Source: an uncultured Clostridium sp. (GTDB lineage Bacteria > Bacillota > Clostridia > Clostridiales > Clostridiaceae). From it: DNA of 5,966 nucleotides. The position numbers and the translations under genes are program-made. The stretch covers positions 1 through 5,966 of the forward strand of contig CAKVLD010000116.1 in assembly GCA_934755305.1 (NCBI GenBank). Reading direction: 5' to 3'. Each line of letters opens with the position of its first letter. The stretch's first letter is position 1. Of the stretch, positions 1 through 5,834 are shown piece by piece. The notes beneath the pieces are model-generated. The model saw only the letters and a program-made list of their open reading frames with translations. It ran no database searches and had not been told where the DNA came from.

Positions 1-514
1 CTTGTTTCTCACTTAATAAGAAAGGCTGTGATTGTATTCCTATAGAATTTAAAAGTGAATTTATAAGACCACTATCACTGTTATATAAGAATGTCCATAA
101 TATAGCTACAACAACCATGGATGTAACCACAGGACTAAAGAAACAAATACGTGCCACCTTTGATGTTTTTAACTTTGTATTAACTAATAATGCTAATCCT
201 AATGCAACTATAGTTTGAAGCGGTACTACAATTGCTGCAAAATATACTGTATTAAACAAACTCTTATAAAAAGCTGGATTCTTTAAAACATCTATATAAT
301 TTGTTAATCCAATGAAAACTTTTTGTGCTGGTTTTAGCATATTATATTGTTGAAAACTATATCCAAAAGCAAGTATGGCCGGTAACACTAAAAATACACC
401 AATAAATATAACTGCTGGTAAGACAAATAACATTCCTGCTACTGCTTCTTTACTCATTGATTTTTTTAAAGTTACATCTGTTTTAATTTCTGTATTTCTC
501 TTAATTGTTAGCAT
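1..514 (-). CDS. Sugar ABC transporter permease, MalF type (N-terminal 171 residues; cut by window edge)
   Basis: Inner-membrane permease of a carbohydrate importer (CUT1-type ABC system), which would pair with a MalG-type partner and an ATPase outside the window. I translated it by hand from the ATG at 514-512. A basic cytosolic N-terminus is followed by a hydrophobic segment at about residues 25-51 (LFVLPAVIFIGVFLVLPAI), then the family landmark FIGLTNYIDVL (68-78) with FYKSLFNTVYF after it. Further membrane segments lie at about 85-111 and 122-145, and the family-typical WTFLYNSDSGLIN stands at 140-152. The EAA loop that contacts the ATPase would lie beyond the window. A ribosome site AAAGGTAGG (533-525) sits 10 nt upstream of the start. 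The gene follows the binding-protein gene by 64 bp on the same strand, with a hairpin between, so they are very likely one operon. Function as a sugar permease is clear; the substrate is not. Confidence 0.93.
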   Translation of the reverse strand, partial: MLTIKRNTEIKTDVTLKKSMSKEAVAGMLFVLPAVIFIGVFLVLPAILAFGYSFQQYNMLKPAQKVFIGLTNYIDVLKNPAFYKSLFNTVYFAAIVVPLQTIVALGLALLVNTKLKTSKVARICFFSPVVTSMVVVAILWTFLYNSDSGLINSLLNSIGIQSQPFLLSEKQ

Positions 515-537
515 TAATACAATACCTACCTTTCTAA

Positions 538-566
538 GAGAATTATGACTAAAAGCCATAATTCTC
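538..566 (-). promoter_or_regulatory. Intercistronic stem-loop between binding-protein and permease genes
   Basis: A perfect 10-bp inverted repeat, GAGAATTATG (538-547) against CATAATTCTC (557-566), with a 9-nt loop. In the minus-strand transcript it begins about 12 nt after the binding-protein stop codon and ends 4 nt before the permease ribosome site. It has no U-run after it, so it is not a good rho-independent terminator. Such hairpins after binding-protein genes commonly protect the upstream message from 3' exonucleases, giving more binding protein than permease. That role is inferred here. Confidence 0.7.
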
Positions 567-578
567 ATTACTTATATA

Positions 579-1865
579 TTAATTATTTCTCTTTATATCC
601 TCATTAAAACGAGTAACTACTTTAGCTAAAGCGTCTTTAACGTCTACCCCAGTTCTTATATCTTGTAATGCTGATGCAAATTCACTTGATAATACTGGAT
701 AAGATGTTGAAATTGGTCTTGGATGTGCTGTATTTATTACTTGCTCCTTTATAACCTTTTTATTTTCATCTTGATATTCTTCCATATTATCAAATACAGA
801 TATTCTTGCTGGTGGTTTGCTTATAGCTGAACAATACTCTTCTACTTCTTCTGCTGATGTTAAGAATTCAAGTAACTTAGCTGCTGCTTCTTGGTTTTCT
901 GAACCCGAAGTAATACCAAAACACCAATCCCCTGATGGTGAAACTACTTTACTACTTTCAGAGAATTTAGGATAGTATGTTATACCATAGTTAAAATCTG
1001 GATAGCTTTCTTCTATTGTCTGAATTTCCCATGATCCCATTAAATACATAGCTGATTTTCCTTCTTCAAAATCATTTGGTAATGGTTGAAGATTTATTAA
1101 TCCTTCTACTGCAAATTTTTGATAAAACTCTAATGCTTCAATGGATTTATCAGAATTTAAATATCCATCAATTTTTTTACCATCTTCTGAAAGTAACTCT
1201 CCTCCATTTGACCATATCATTGGAGCAAATGCATAAATTTGACCTTCACCTAAATCCCAATCTAAATTAATTCCATACATATCATTAGTTTTTAATTTTT
1301 TAGATATTTCATATACTTCTTTCCAAGTCCAAGCATCTTCTAATGTAGTTGGAGCTTGTATTCCTGCTGCATCTAAAACATCCTTATTGTAGAATAAAAC
1401 CACAGTAGATTCTGCTGCTCCTAGTGCATATAATTGTCCATCAACTGTTCCTTGTTTTATTATTGACGGAACAAAATCTTCTAGCTTGTCTTCTGTGAAA
1501 TATTCATCAATTGGAACTATTATTCCTGAATCTGCATAGTTAGCAACTGATGGACCATCCATAGCTATAATATCTGGTAAGCTACCTGAAGTTGCTGCTG
1601 CATTTATTTTATTTTCGTATTCATACCCATTCCCTCTTGGTATCATTTGTAAACTAGCTTCTATTTCACCTGCATATAATTCATTAAATTGTTCTATTGC
1701 ATTTTTGTAATATTCTTGCTCAACAACTTGTCCCTCTTGAGTCCAAACAGTTATCTTTGCCACACCATCTTCTGTAGCATTATTTGATGATGAACATCCA
1801 TAAATATTAGCTGATAACATTCCTACAGTTAAAATTAAAGACAATATCTTTCCTCTTCTCAACAT
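579..1865 (-). CDS. Extracellular sugar-binding lipoprotein of an ABC transporter (SBP family 1)
   Basis: A 428-residue substrate-binding lipoprotein that would capture a sugar or oligosaccharide outside the cell and deliver it to the permease encoded just downstream. The N-terminus is a lipoprotein signal: MLRRGK, a hydrophobic stretch, then IYGC with the lipidated cysteine at residue 24 and a Ser/Asn-rich linker. Tyr at the -2 lipobox position is not the usual Ala/Ser but is tolerated in Gram-positives. The mature part starts with the family strand ITVWTQEG and has family 1 landmarks: LPDIIAMDGPSVANYADSG, LYALGAAESTVVLFYNKDVLDAAG, MIWSNGGELLSEDG, and EEGKSAMYLMGSWEI near the middle. Length is normal for the family. 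The start is well supported: ATG at 1865 with ribosome site GAGGTG (1877-1872) 6 nt upstream. Transcription runs from a consensus promoter at 1944-1973. Regulation probably comes from the divergent LacI-type repressor and possibly CcpA. The ligand cannot be inferred; tryptophans and aromatic residues fit a carbohydrate. Confidence 0.95.
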   Translation of the reverse strand: MLRRGKILSLILTVGMLSANIYGCSSSNNATEDGVAKITVWTQEGQVVEQEYYKNAIEQFNELYAGEIEASLQMIPRGNGYEYENKINAAATSGSLPDIIAMDGPSVANYADSGIIVPIDEYFTEDKLEDFVPSIIKQGTVDGQLYALGAAESTVVLFYNKDVLDAAGIQAPTTLEDAWTWKEVYEISKKLKTNDMYGINLDWDLGEGQIYAFAPMIWSNGGELLSEDGKKIDGYLNSDKSIEALEFYQKFAVEGLINLQPLPNDFEEGKSAMYLMGSWEIQTIEESYPDFNYGITYYPKFSESSKVVSPSGDWCFGITSGSENQEAAAKLLEFLTSAEEVEEYCSAISKPPARISVFDNMEEYQDENKKVIKEQVINTAHPRPISTSYPVLSSEFASALQDIRTGVDVKDALAKVVTRFNEDIKRNN

Positions 1866-1890
1866 TTATACCACCTCATATTTTTATTGC

Positions 1891-1912
1891 ATATGCTAAT
1901 CGGTTAGCATAT
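1891..1912. promoter_or_regulatory. Operator O1 for the LacI-family repressor
   Basis: A palindrome with two perfect 9-bp arms, ATATGCTAA (1891-1899) and TTAGCATAT (1904-1912), around TCGG. The symmetry axis falls in a central CpG (1901-1902), the hallmark of LacI-family operators, into which the hinge-helix leucine inserts. It matches O2 at 18 of 22 positions. It lies in the transcribed leader of the binding-protein gene, at about +25 to +46 from the predicted start, so repressor bound here could act as a roadblock or loop anchor. Assignment to the adjacent repressor is by position and symmetry. Confidence 0.85.
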
Positions 1913-1924
1913 TATTATATACAT

Positions 1925-1938
1925 TGTTAATGTTTACA
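1925..1938 (-). promoter_or_regulatory. Candidate cre site (CcpA catabolite repression)
   Basis: On the minus strand the sequence reads TGTAAACATTAACA. It fits the Bacillus cre consensus TGTAANCGNTNNCA at every fixed position except the central G, which is A here. It overlaps the predicted transcription start (about 1937) of the binding-protein promoter, the usual place for a repressing cre in a sugar operon. The missing central CpG weakens the call, and AT-rich DNA can produce such matches by chance. Confidence 0.5.
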
Positions 1939-1943
1939 TTTAT

Positions 1944-1973
1944 ATTATAAACCCAAATTTTGGAATATGTCAA
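1944..1973 (-). promoter_or_regulatory. Sigma-A promoter of the binding-protein/permease operon
   Basis: On the minus strand there is a perfect -35 TTGACA (1973-1968) and a perfect -10 TATAAT (1949-1944), separated by 18 bp. The predicted start is near 1937, giving a leader of about 70 nt. The -35 lies inside operator O2, so repressor binding should exclude RNA polymerase. With both hexamers at consensus the promoter is probably strong when derepressed. Confidence 0.85.
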
Positions 1974-1989
1974 CCGGTTTGCATATAAT
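1960..1989 (+). promoter_or_regulatory. Probable sigma-A promoter of the LacI-family repressor gene
   Basis: Plus-strand -35 TTGGAA (1960-1965, 4 of 6 to consensus), an 18-bp spacer and -10 TATAAT (1984-1989, perfect). The predicted start is near 1996, leaving a leader of about 64 nt. The spacer and half of the -10 are covered by operator O2, which predicts autorepression. It also overlaps the divergent transporter promoter face to face, so both are unlikely to be occupied at once. Confidence 0.6.
1965..1986. promoter_or_regulatory. Operator O2 for the LacI-family repressor, over both divergent promoters
   Basis: A 22-bp imperfect palindrome: outer arms ATATG (1965-1969) and CATAT (1982-1986), and inner core AACCGGTT (1972-1979) around a central CpG at 1975-1976. 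Only two symmetric pairs mismatch (1970/1981 and 1971/1980). One of the mismatched sides creates the TTGACA of the transporter promoter, so the operator seems compromised to keep a consensus -35. Its centre is 74 bp from that of O1. Confidence 0.85.
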
Positions 1990-2042
1990 ATTTTTTATTT
2001 TTTCTATTAATTGACAATGCTACTTTTTGGATATTAAGATAT

Positions 2043-2054
2043 AAGGAGAGGTGA
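2043..2054 (+). promoter_or_regulatory. Ribosome binding site that decides the repressor start (TTG at 2060)
   Basis: The run AAGGAGAGGTGA contains two overlapping Shine-Dalgarno matches. AAGGAG (2043-2048) is only 2 nt from the GTG at 2051, too close to serve it. GAGGTGA (2048-2054) is 5 nt before the TTG at 2060, an ideal spacing, and itself contains the GTG. This favours initiation at TTG. Confidence 0.7.
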
Positions 2055-2059
2055 GTAAT

Positions 2060-3040
2060 TTGACAAATATAAAGGATGTAGCTATTAAAGCGGGTGTATC
2101 TGTTTCTACAGTATCCAGAGTAATGAATAATCGAGGCTATATTTCACAAGCCACCAAAGATAAAGTTTTTAATGCTATGAAAGACTTAAATTATCAACCA
2201 AATGAAATTGCTAAAAGTTTATTTAAAAAGAAGTCTAATATAATTGGTTTAATCCTACCTGACATTAGTACTCCTTTCTATGCTGAAGAAACTAGGTATA
2301 TAGAAGAAGAATTATATAAATTAGGATATAAGTTAATGCTTTGTAATGCATATAATAGTAGTAGTAGAGAACAAGAATATATAAATATGCTTTTAAGAAA
2401 TCAAGTAGATGGAATTATAATAGGTAGCCATACTTTAAAAATTGAAGATTATTTAAATCTAAATCTACCAATTGTTGCTTTAGATAGATATTTAGGAGAT
2501 GATATTCCTATTGTATGTTCAGATCATATAGAAGGTGGTAAATTAGCAGCACTTGAATTATTAAATTGTGGTTGCACTAATATTCTTCACTTTTCTGGAA
2601 GCTTAAAAGTACCTACTCCATCTAATGACCGTCATAAATCTTTTAATGACACATTGGAAAGAAAAAATATTAAAGTAAATACAGTAGAATTACCTATTAA
2701 TTTCTTCTCTTTTTTAGATTATTCTTCAATTATCCAAGAAGCACTTGATAATAATCCTGATATTGATGGTATATTTGCCACTGATACTATTGCTTTAACT
2801 ACAATTAAGGAGTTAATTAAACGTAATAAAAATATTCCTAATGATGTAAAGGTTGTGGGATATGATGGTTTATCTATTTGTGCTCTTACTTATCCTACTT
2901 TAACAACAATACAACAACCTATTAAGGACTTATCTAAGGAAGCTGTAAAAACATTAATTAATCTTATTAATAAAAAAAATAGTTATATTGAGAAAAAAAT
3001 TATTTTACCTGTGTCTTTGAAAAGAGGTAATACTACTTAA
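2060..3040 (+). CDS. LacI-family transcriptional repressor
   Basis: A 326-residue DNA-binding repressor, probably controlling the divergent sugar transporter and itself, and released by a sugar or sugar phosphate. The N-terminus is a textbook LacI helix-turn-helix: IKDVAIKAGVSVSTVSRVMNN (residues 4-24). A hinge PNEIAKSLF (47-55) follows, with Leu54 in the position that inserts into a central CpG; both nearby palindromes have that CpG. The effector core is a periplasmic-binding-protein fold starting at IIGLILPDISTPFY, with IVALDRYLGDD, a SDHIEGGKLA stretch (usually DN in relatives), NDRHKSF and VGYDGLSICALTYPTLTTIQQP near the end. I chose TTG at 2060 from the ribosome site and because family members normally start two to five residues before IKDVA; GTG at 2051 would add three residues. 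Transcription ends at the hairpin near 3109-3149. Which sugar is sensed is unknown. Confidence 0.95.
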   Translation: MTNIKDVAIKAGVSVSTVSRVMNNRGYISQATKDKVFNAMKDLNYQPNEIAKSLFKKKSNIIGLILPDISTPFYAEETRYIEEELYKLGYKLMLCNAYNSSSREQEYINMLLRNQVDGIIIGSHTLKIEDYLNLNLPIVALDRYLGDDIPIVCSDHIEGGKLAALELLNCGCTNILHFSGSLKVPTPSNDRHKSFNDTLERKNIKVNTVELPINFFSFLDYSSIIQEALDNNPDIDGIFATDTIALTTIKELIKRNKNIPNDVKVVGYDGLSICALTYPTLTTIQQPIKDLSKEAVKTLINLINKKNSYIEKKIILPVSLKRGNTT

Positions 3041-3082
3041 TTTTTTTAGTGTAACTGGTCTTATGGATTTTTCTTTAGATAT

Positions 3083-3116
3083 TGCTCTTTTATTATTTAT
3101 TTTAGAATAAAGAGCA
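3083..3116 (+). repeat. Upstream inverted repeat overlapping the repressor terminator
   Basis: TGCTCTTT (3083-3090) pairs perfectly with AAAGAGCA (3109-3116), and the pairing extends by ATT/AAT if one T is bulged. The right arm is also the left arm of the stronger terminator hairpin, so the two structures exclude each other. The left arm resembles the terminator's right arm plus tail (TGCTCTTT then T/A-rich), suggesting a duplicated terminator arm. Confidence 0.5.
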
Positions 3117-3149
3117 GTTGCAAAAAAATTCACAACTGCTCTTTTTATA
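3109..3149 (+). terminator. Rho-independent terminator of the repressor gene, possibly shared with convergent mcrC
   Basis: A 12-bp stem, AAAGAGCAGTTG (3109-3120) with CAACTGCTCTTT (3133-3144), and a 12-nt A-rich loop. On the plus strand it runs into a T-tract (3142-3146), giving a convincing terminator about 70 bp after the repressor stop. On the minus strand the tail is only TTTATTCT, so it may act weakly for mcrC, whose stop lies about 25 bp away on that side. Confidence 0.85.
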
Positions 3150-3169
3150 ATTATTTATACTAATTTATT

Positions 3170-4531
3170 TTATAATTTACCTAACTCATATTTAATTTTA
3201 TTATCATTAGCTTCATATAATTCAAACTCTTCACTCCTACTTTTAATAAAACTTTGATAATCCAAAACAAAGTCTATAATAATAACCTTTATTTCTATTA
3301 CTTCTTCATTAAAAGCACTATTTATCCTATACTTAATATCCTTATGGAAGCAATCTACTCTAGGGTACACTAATGCTAAATTATTATAGCCTCCCCTTAA
3401 AGCATAACTACACATTTGATACATATCACTTTGGTTTATACCATACTTATTTTCTTCATTTACATTTAACTTCTTATATTTAGTATCTATAATGATTACC
3501 TTATCATTTAAATTTTTTAAATATATATCTTGTCTAAGTCTAAATACATTTTTACACTCCATATCATCTACAATAACTTGTGCCAAATATAAATCACTCT
3601 TTTGAAATTTTATTTCTTTATATTTACCCTTAAACTCTGCTTCTATAAAATTAAATATAAAATCCTCAAATAAAACTTCCATTGGTATTAAGAAACAAAA
3701 ATCTATTTTATCTTCCTGATTACGTCTTGATAACGATGTATTTTTTAAGAAAATATCACAAAGAGTTAGTACTATTTCATAGTCACTTTGCAATCTATTT
3801 AATTTAACTTCCTGACAACTATATTCATTACAATATATATCATCTACTTCATCTAAGATAAAGATAATTTTATTTAGTAAATCCTTACTATCTATGTTTT
3901 TAGTAATATTTAATAACTTTCTTGTAACAAACTTAATTATTTGATTAAACCTATTATTATAAATAAAAGGCTCATATATGGTATTAAATTTATCCCATTT
4001 ACCAGTAGTTATATTTTCTTTTAAATACTTGTTTATATTTAACCTACCTTTTAAATAAGTTACTTCATCCTCAACTTCCTCATAACAATTATATGGTTTT
4101 AAATATATTAAATTAAAGGTATATTTACTAAAAATAAGAATTAACATTTCTAAAAAACTATCATTTTTTTGCAAATCCATTTCTGTATCTATTAGTGGTA
4201 TTTTTATTCTTTTAGATTCTCTCATCCAATATATTAAATTTGTCATTAGGTATTGATCCAAAATATTTTCATCTATATTTTCCCCGAAGACCTTAGGATA
4301 AATTGTAATATCTACATCCTCATATGAAATAAAGCCTACATAATTTTTAGCTTTAATTTTATTTCCATCAAAGATTAAAAATTGCTGTCTATTAATATAT
4401 TTATAGCTATCAAATTCATTATCATCATATAAACAATATCTTTTATTCCAGGCTTCTTCAATATACTTTTTAAACCCGTCTATTTTTTCATTATCAAATT
4501 CTTTATACTCACCAAACTCTCTTAATTTCAT
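3170..4531 (-). CDS. mcrC: McrC-like nuclease subunit of a McrBC-type modification-dependent restriction system
   Basis: A 453-residue partner of the McrB-like GTPase. In McrBC, McrC joins the McrB ring, stimulates its GTPase and cuts DNA. The N-terminal half (from LREFGEYKEF) should form the McrB-contacting part, with YEDVDITIYPKVFG and YLKGRLNINKYLKEN (159-173) typical of the family. Next comes NNRFNQIIKFVTRKLL (192-207), then LIPMEVLFEDFIFNFIE (281-297) with the conserved Glu289. The PD-(D/E)xK core follows: Asp335 in RLRQDIYL, and IIIDTKYK (346-353) with Asp349 and Lys351. NQSDMYQMCSYA (366-377) is the usual post-catalytic helix. All catalytic residues are present, so the enzyme looks intact. 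It is longer than E. coli McrC (about 348 residues), as is common in Firmicutes. It starts 6 bp after the mcrB stop with only a weak ribosome site (GAGGG about 15 nt away), which suggests translational coupling. No methyltransferase is adjacent. Confidence 0.93.
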   Translation of the reverse strand: MKLREFGEYKEFDNEKIDGFKKYIEEAWNKRYCLYDDNEFDSYKYINRQQFLIFDGNKIKAKNYVGFISYEDVDITIYPKVFGENIDENILDQYLMTNLIYWMRESKRIKIPLIDTEMDLQKNDSFLEMLILIFSKYTFNLIYLKPYNCYEEVEDEVTYLKGRLNINKYLKENITTGKWDKFNTIYEPFIYNNRFNQIIKFVTRKLLNITKNIDSKDLLNKIIFILDEVDDIYCNEYSCQEVKLNRLQSDYEIVLTLCDIFLKNTSLSRRNQEDKIDFCFLIPMEVLFEDFIFNFIEAEFKGKYKEIKFQKSDLYLAQVIVDDMECKNVFRLRQDIYLKNLNDKVIIIDTKYKKLNVNEENKYGINQSDMYQMCSYALRGGYNNLALVYPRVDCFHKDIKYRINSAFNEEVIEIKVIIIDFVLDYQSFIKSRSEEFELYEANDNKIKYELGKL

Positions 4532-4537
4532 ATATCA

Positions 4538-5680
4538 CTACACTAACCCTCTATATTCTAATTGGAAAGTATCCATATTCATTTCTACATTGATTCCACC
4601 TTTAGCTAATATATTTACAACTTCATTTTCATTATTATAAAAATATTCATTTAATAAAGGTATTAACTTTTTATTCACAATATTTTCTAAGTCGTCTATA
4701 GATTTATTAGCAAAGAAAGCATGTCCAATTAAATAATCTGCACTTCTCTTGCTTTTATAAATTGCTTCATTAATAGGTTTTAATATATGTCTAAAATCAG
4801 GTATTACATTATAATCCGGATACATGGCTATAAAATCAAATCTTCTTCTTAGTGCAATATCAATAAGAGCTATTGACTTATCAGCTGTATTCATTGTTCC
4901 TATAATATATAAATTAAGTGGTACTGCAAATAATTCTTTAGATGGCAAAGTTACTATTGTTTCATTTTCTCTACCTATTCTCTTATCTTCTTCTATTAAA
5001 GTTATCAGTTCACCAAATATTCTAGATATATTACCTCTATTGATTTCATCTATGATAATTACGTAGTTATTATCTGGATCATCCTTAGCTATATCTACTA
5101 TATTTTTAAATATTCCATCTTCCTTAATAAAAGATAAACCTTCATTATTATTGGTGTTTGCTCTAATCCCCTGAATAAATTCTTCATAGCTATAATTTTG
5201 ATGGAAGGTAGTAAAGACAATCTTATTTCCACTTAAATATTCTTTATATCTATTAAATACAGCCTGTCTATTTTCTTTAGCTTCTTCTACAACATTATCA
5301 ATTTGTTTCTTTTCTACAATGCTTACTGCATAATTTACTGTATTGTAAGTCTTTCCAGTACCAGGAGGCCCATATAAAATCATATTTAAAGGTGTTTCTA
5401 CTGTAATTTTTTCTTGCATTTCTTCTTGAGTACTTACAGTTGTTCCTGCTTCATCATTGTAATCTGATGTTCCCTCTACTCTCCAATAATAACCTCTACT
5501 TAAAGTACCTTTTTCACTAGCATTTTCTAAAGAATTACCAACTGATTTTACACCTAACCATTCCCTTACTTCTTTAAATGATTTAAATGTCTTTACAACT
5601 TTTGTTCTTTCTTTATCTGAGTAGCATGTTATATCAGCTAACAGCTTATTATGTGATCCTACCTTAAAATTATAATCCAC
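4538..5680 (-). CDS. mcrB: McrB-like AAA+ GTPase with short NUMOD1-like N-terminal domain
   Basis: A 380-residue motor and probable recognition subunit of a McrBC-type restriction system: it would bind modified DNA, hydrolyse GTP and translocate before McrC cleaves. The AAA+ core shows Walker A GPPGTGKT (104-111), the family motif TTFHQNYSYEEFIQGIR (157-173), Walker B YVIIIDEINRGN (206-217), the McrB signature MNTADKS (263-269) and the arginine-rich IDIALRRRFDF (273-283). Every motif is intact. The first 75 or so residues are not a classical long McrB recognition domain. They run ITCYSDKERTKVVKTFKSF, KEVREWLGV, then a GYYWRVEG end (63-70), resembling NUMOD1, a helix-turn-helix DNA-binding module of homing endonucleases. 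A Thr/Glu-rich linker (75-95) joins it to the ATPase. The start is GTG: the upstream in-frame stop is 18 nt away, no other start codon intervenes, and GGTGA lies 4 nt before it. Assignment to McrB is firm; the N-terminal domain call is by eye. Confidence 0.92.
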   Translation of the reverse strand: MDYNFKVGSHNKLLADITCYSDKERTKVVKTFKSFKEVREWLGVKSVGNSLENASEKGTLSRGYYWRVEGTSDYNDEAGTTVSTQEEMQEKITVETPLNMILYGPPGTGKTYNTVNYAVSIVEKKQIDNVVEEAKENRQAVFNRYKEYLSGNKIVFTTFHQNYSYEEFIQGIRANTNNNEGLSFIKEDGIFKNIVDIAKDDPDNNYVIIIDEINRGNISRIFGELITLIEEDKRIGRENETIVTLPSKELFAVPLNLYIIGTMNTADKSIALIDIALRRRFDFIAMYPDYNVIPDFRHILKPINEAIYKSKRSADYLIGHAFFANKSIDDLENIVNKKLIPLLNEYFYNNENEVVNILAKGGINVEMNMDTFQLEYRGLV

Positions 5681-5720
5681 TTTCTCACCATCTTCCTTTC
5701 ATACTTTCTTTATACTATAT

Positions 5721-5749
5721 ATTATAATTTACTTTTTCCATATTTTACA
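5721..5749 (-). promoter_or_regulatory. Possible promoter of the mcrBC operon
   Basis: On the minus strand there is a perfect -10 TATAAT (5726-5721). A poor -35, TGTAAA (5749-5744, 3 of 6), stands at 17 bp spacing. The site lies directly after the upstream gene's terminator U-run and about 41 bp before the mcrB start. The position is convincing, but the region is so AT-rich that a chance TATAAT is possible. Confidence 0.4.
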
Positions 5750-5750
5750 T

Positions 5751-5780
5751 AAAAAAAGCACCTACATTTTTATAGGTACT
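5751..5780 (-). terminator. Rho-independent terminator of the gene at the right edge
   Basis: The minus-strand RNA reads AGUACCUAUA, loop AAAA, UGUAGGUGCU, then six U. This is a 10-bp stem with two G-U wobbles and a proper U-tract (5756-5751). It lies about 55 bp after the stop of the partial gene at 5835-5966 and separates that gene from mcrBC. The plus strand has no U-tract, so it acts in one direction only. Confidence 0.85.
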
Positions 5781-5834
5781 CTCTTTGTTTATTAATATAT
5801 ATTTTTTAATTTTTGCTACTTAATAATTCTATTT

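Noticed and set aside
1076..1270. Plus-strand 64-codon open frame
   Set aside because: It lies wholly inside the well-supported binding-protein gene on the other strand, lacks a ribosome site and gives a low-complexity Leu/Ile/His-rich peptide.
2011..2040. Perfect TTGACA with TAAGAT 18 bp downstream as a repressor promoter
   Set aside because: Its start would fall near 2046-2048, inside the Shine-Dalgarno sequence, leaving no working ribosome site. The -10 is also only 4 of 6.
4824..5066. Plus-strand 80-codon open frame
   Set aside because: It is antisense to the conserved Walker B and sensor region of mcrB. Its Ser/Ile/Leu composition is what reverse reading of that region yields, and it has no ribosome site.
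5681..5692. ATG just upstream of mcrB as an alternative start or leader peptide
   Set aside because: It is out of frame with mcrB, has no spacing from the GGAAG sequence, and would give a peptide of about 10 residues.
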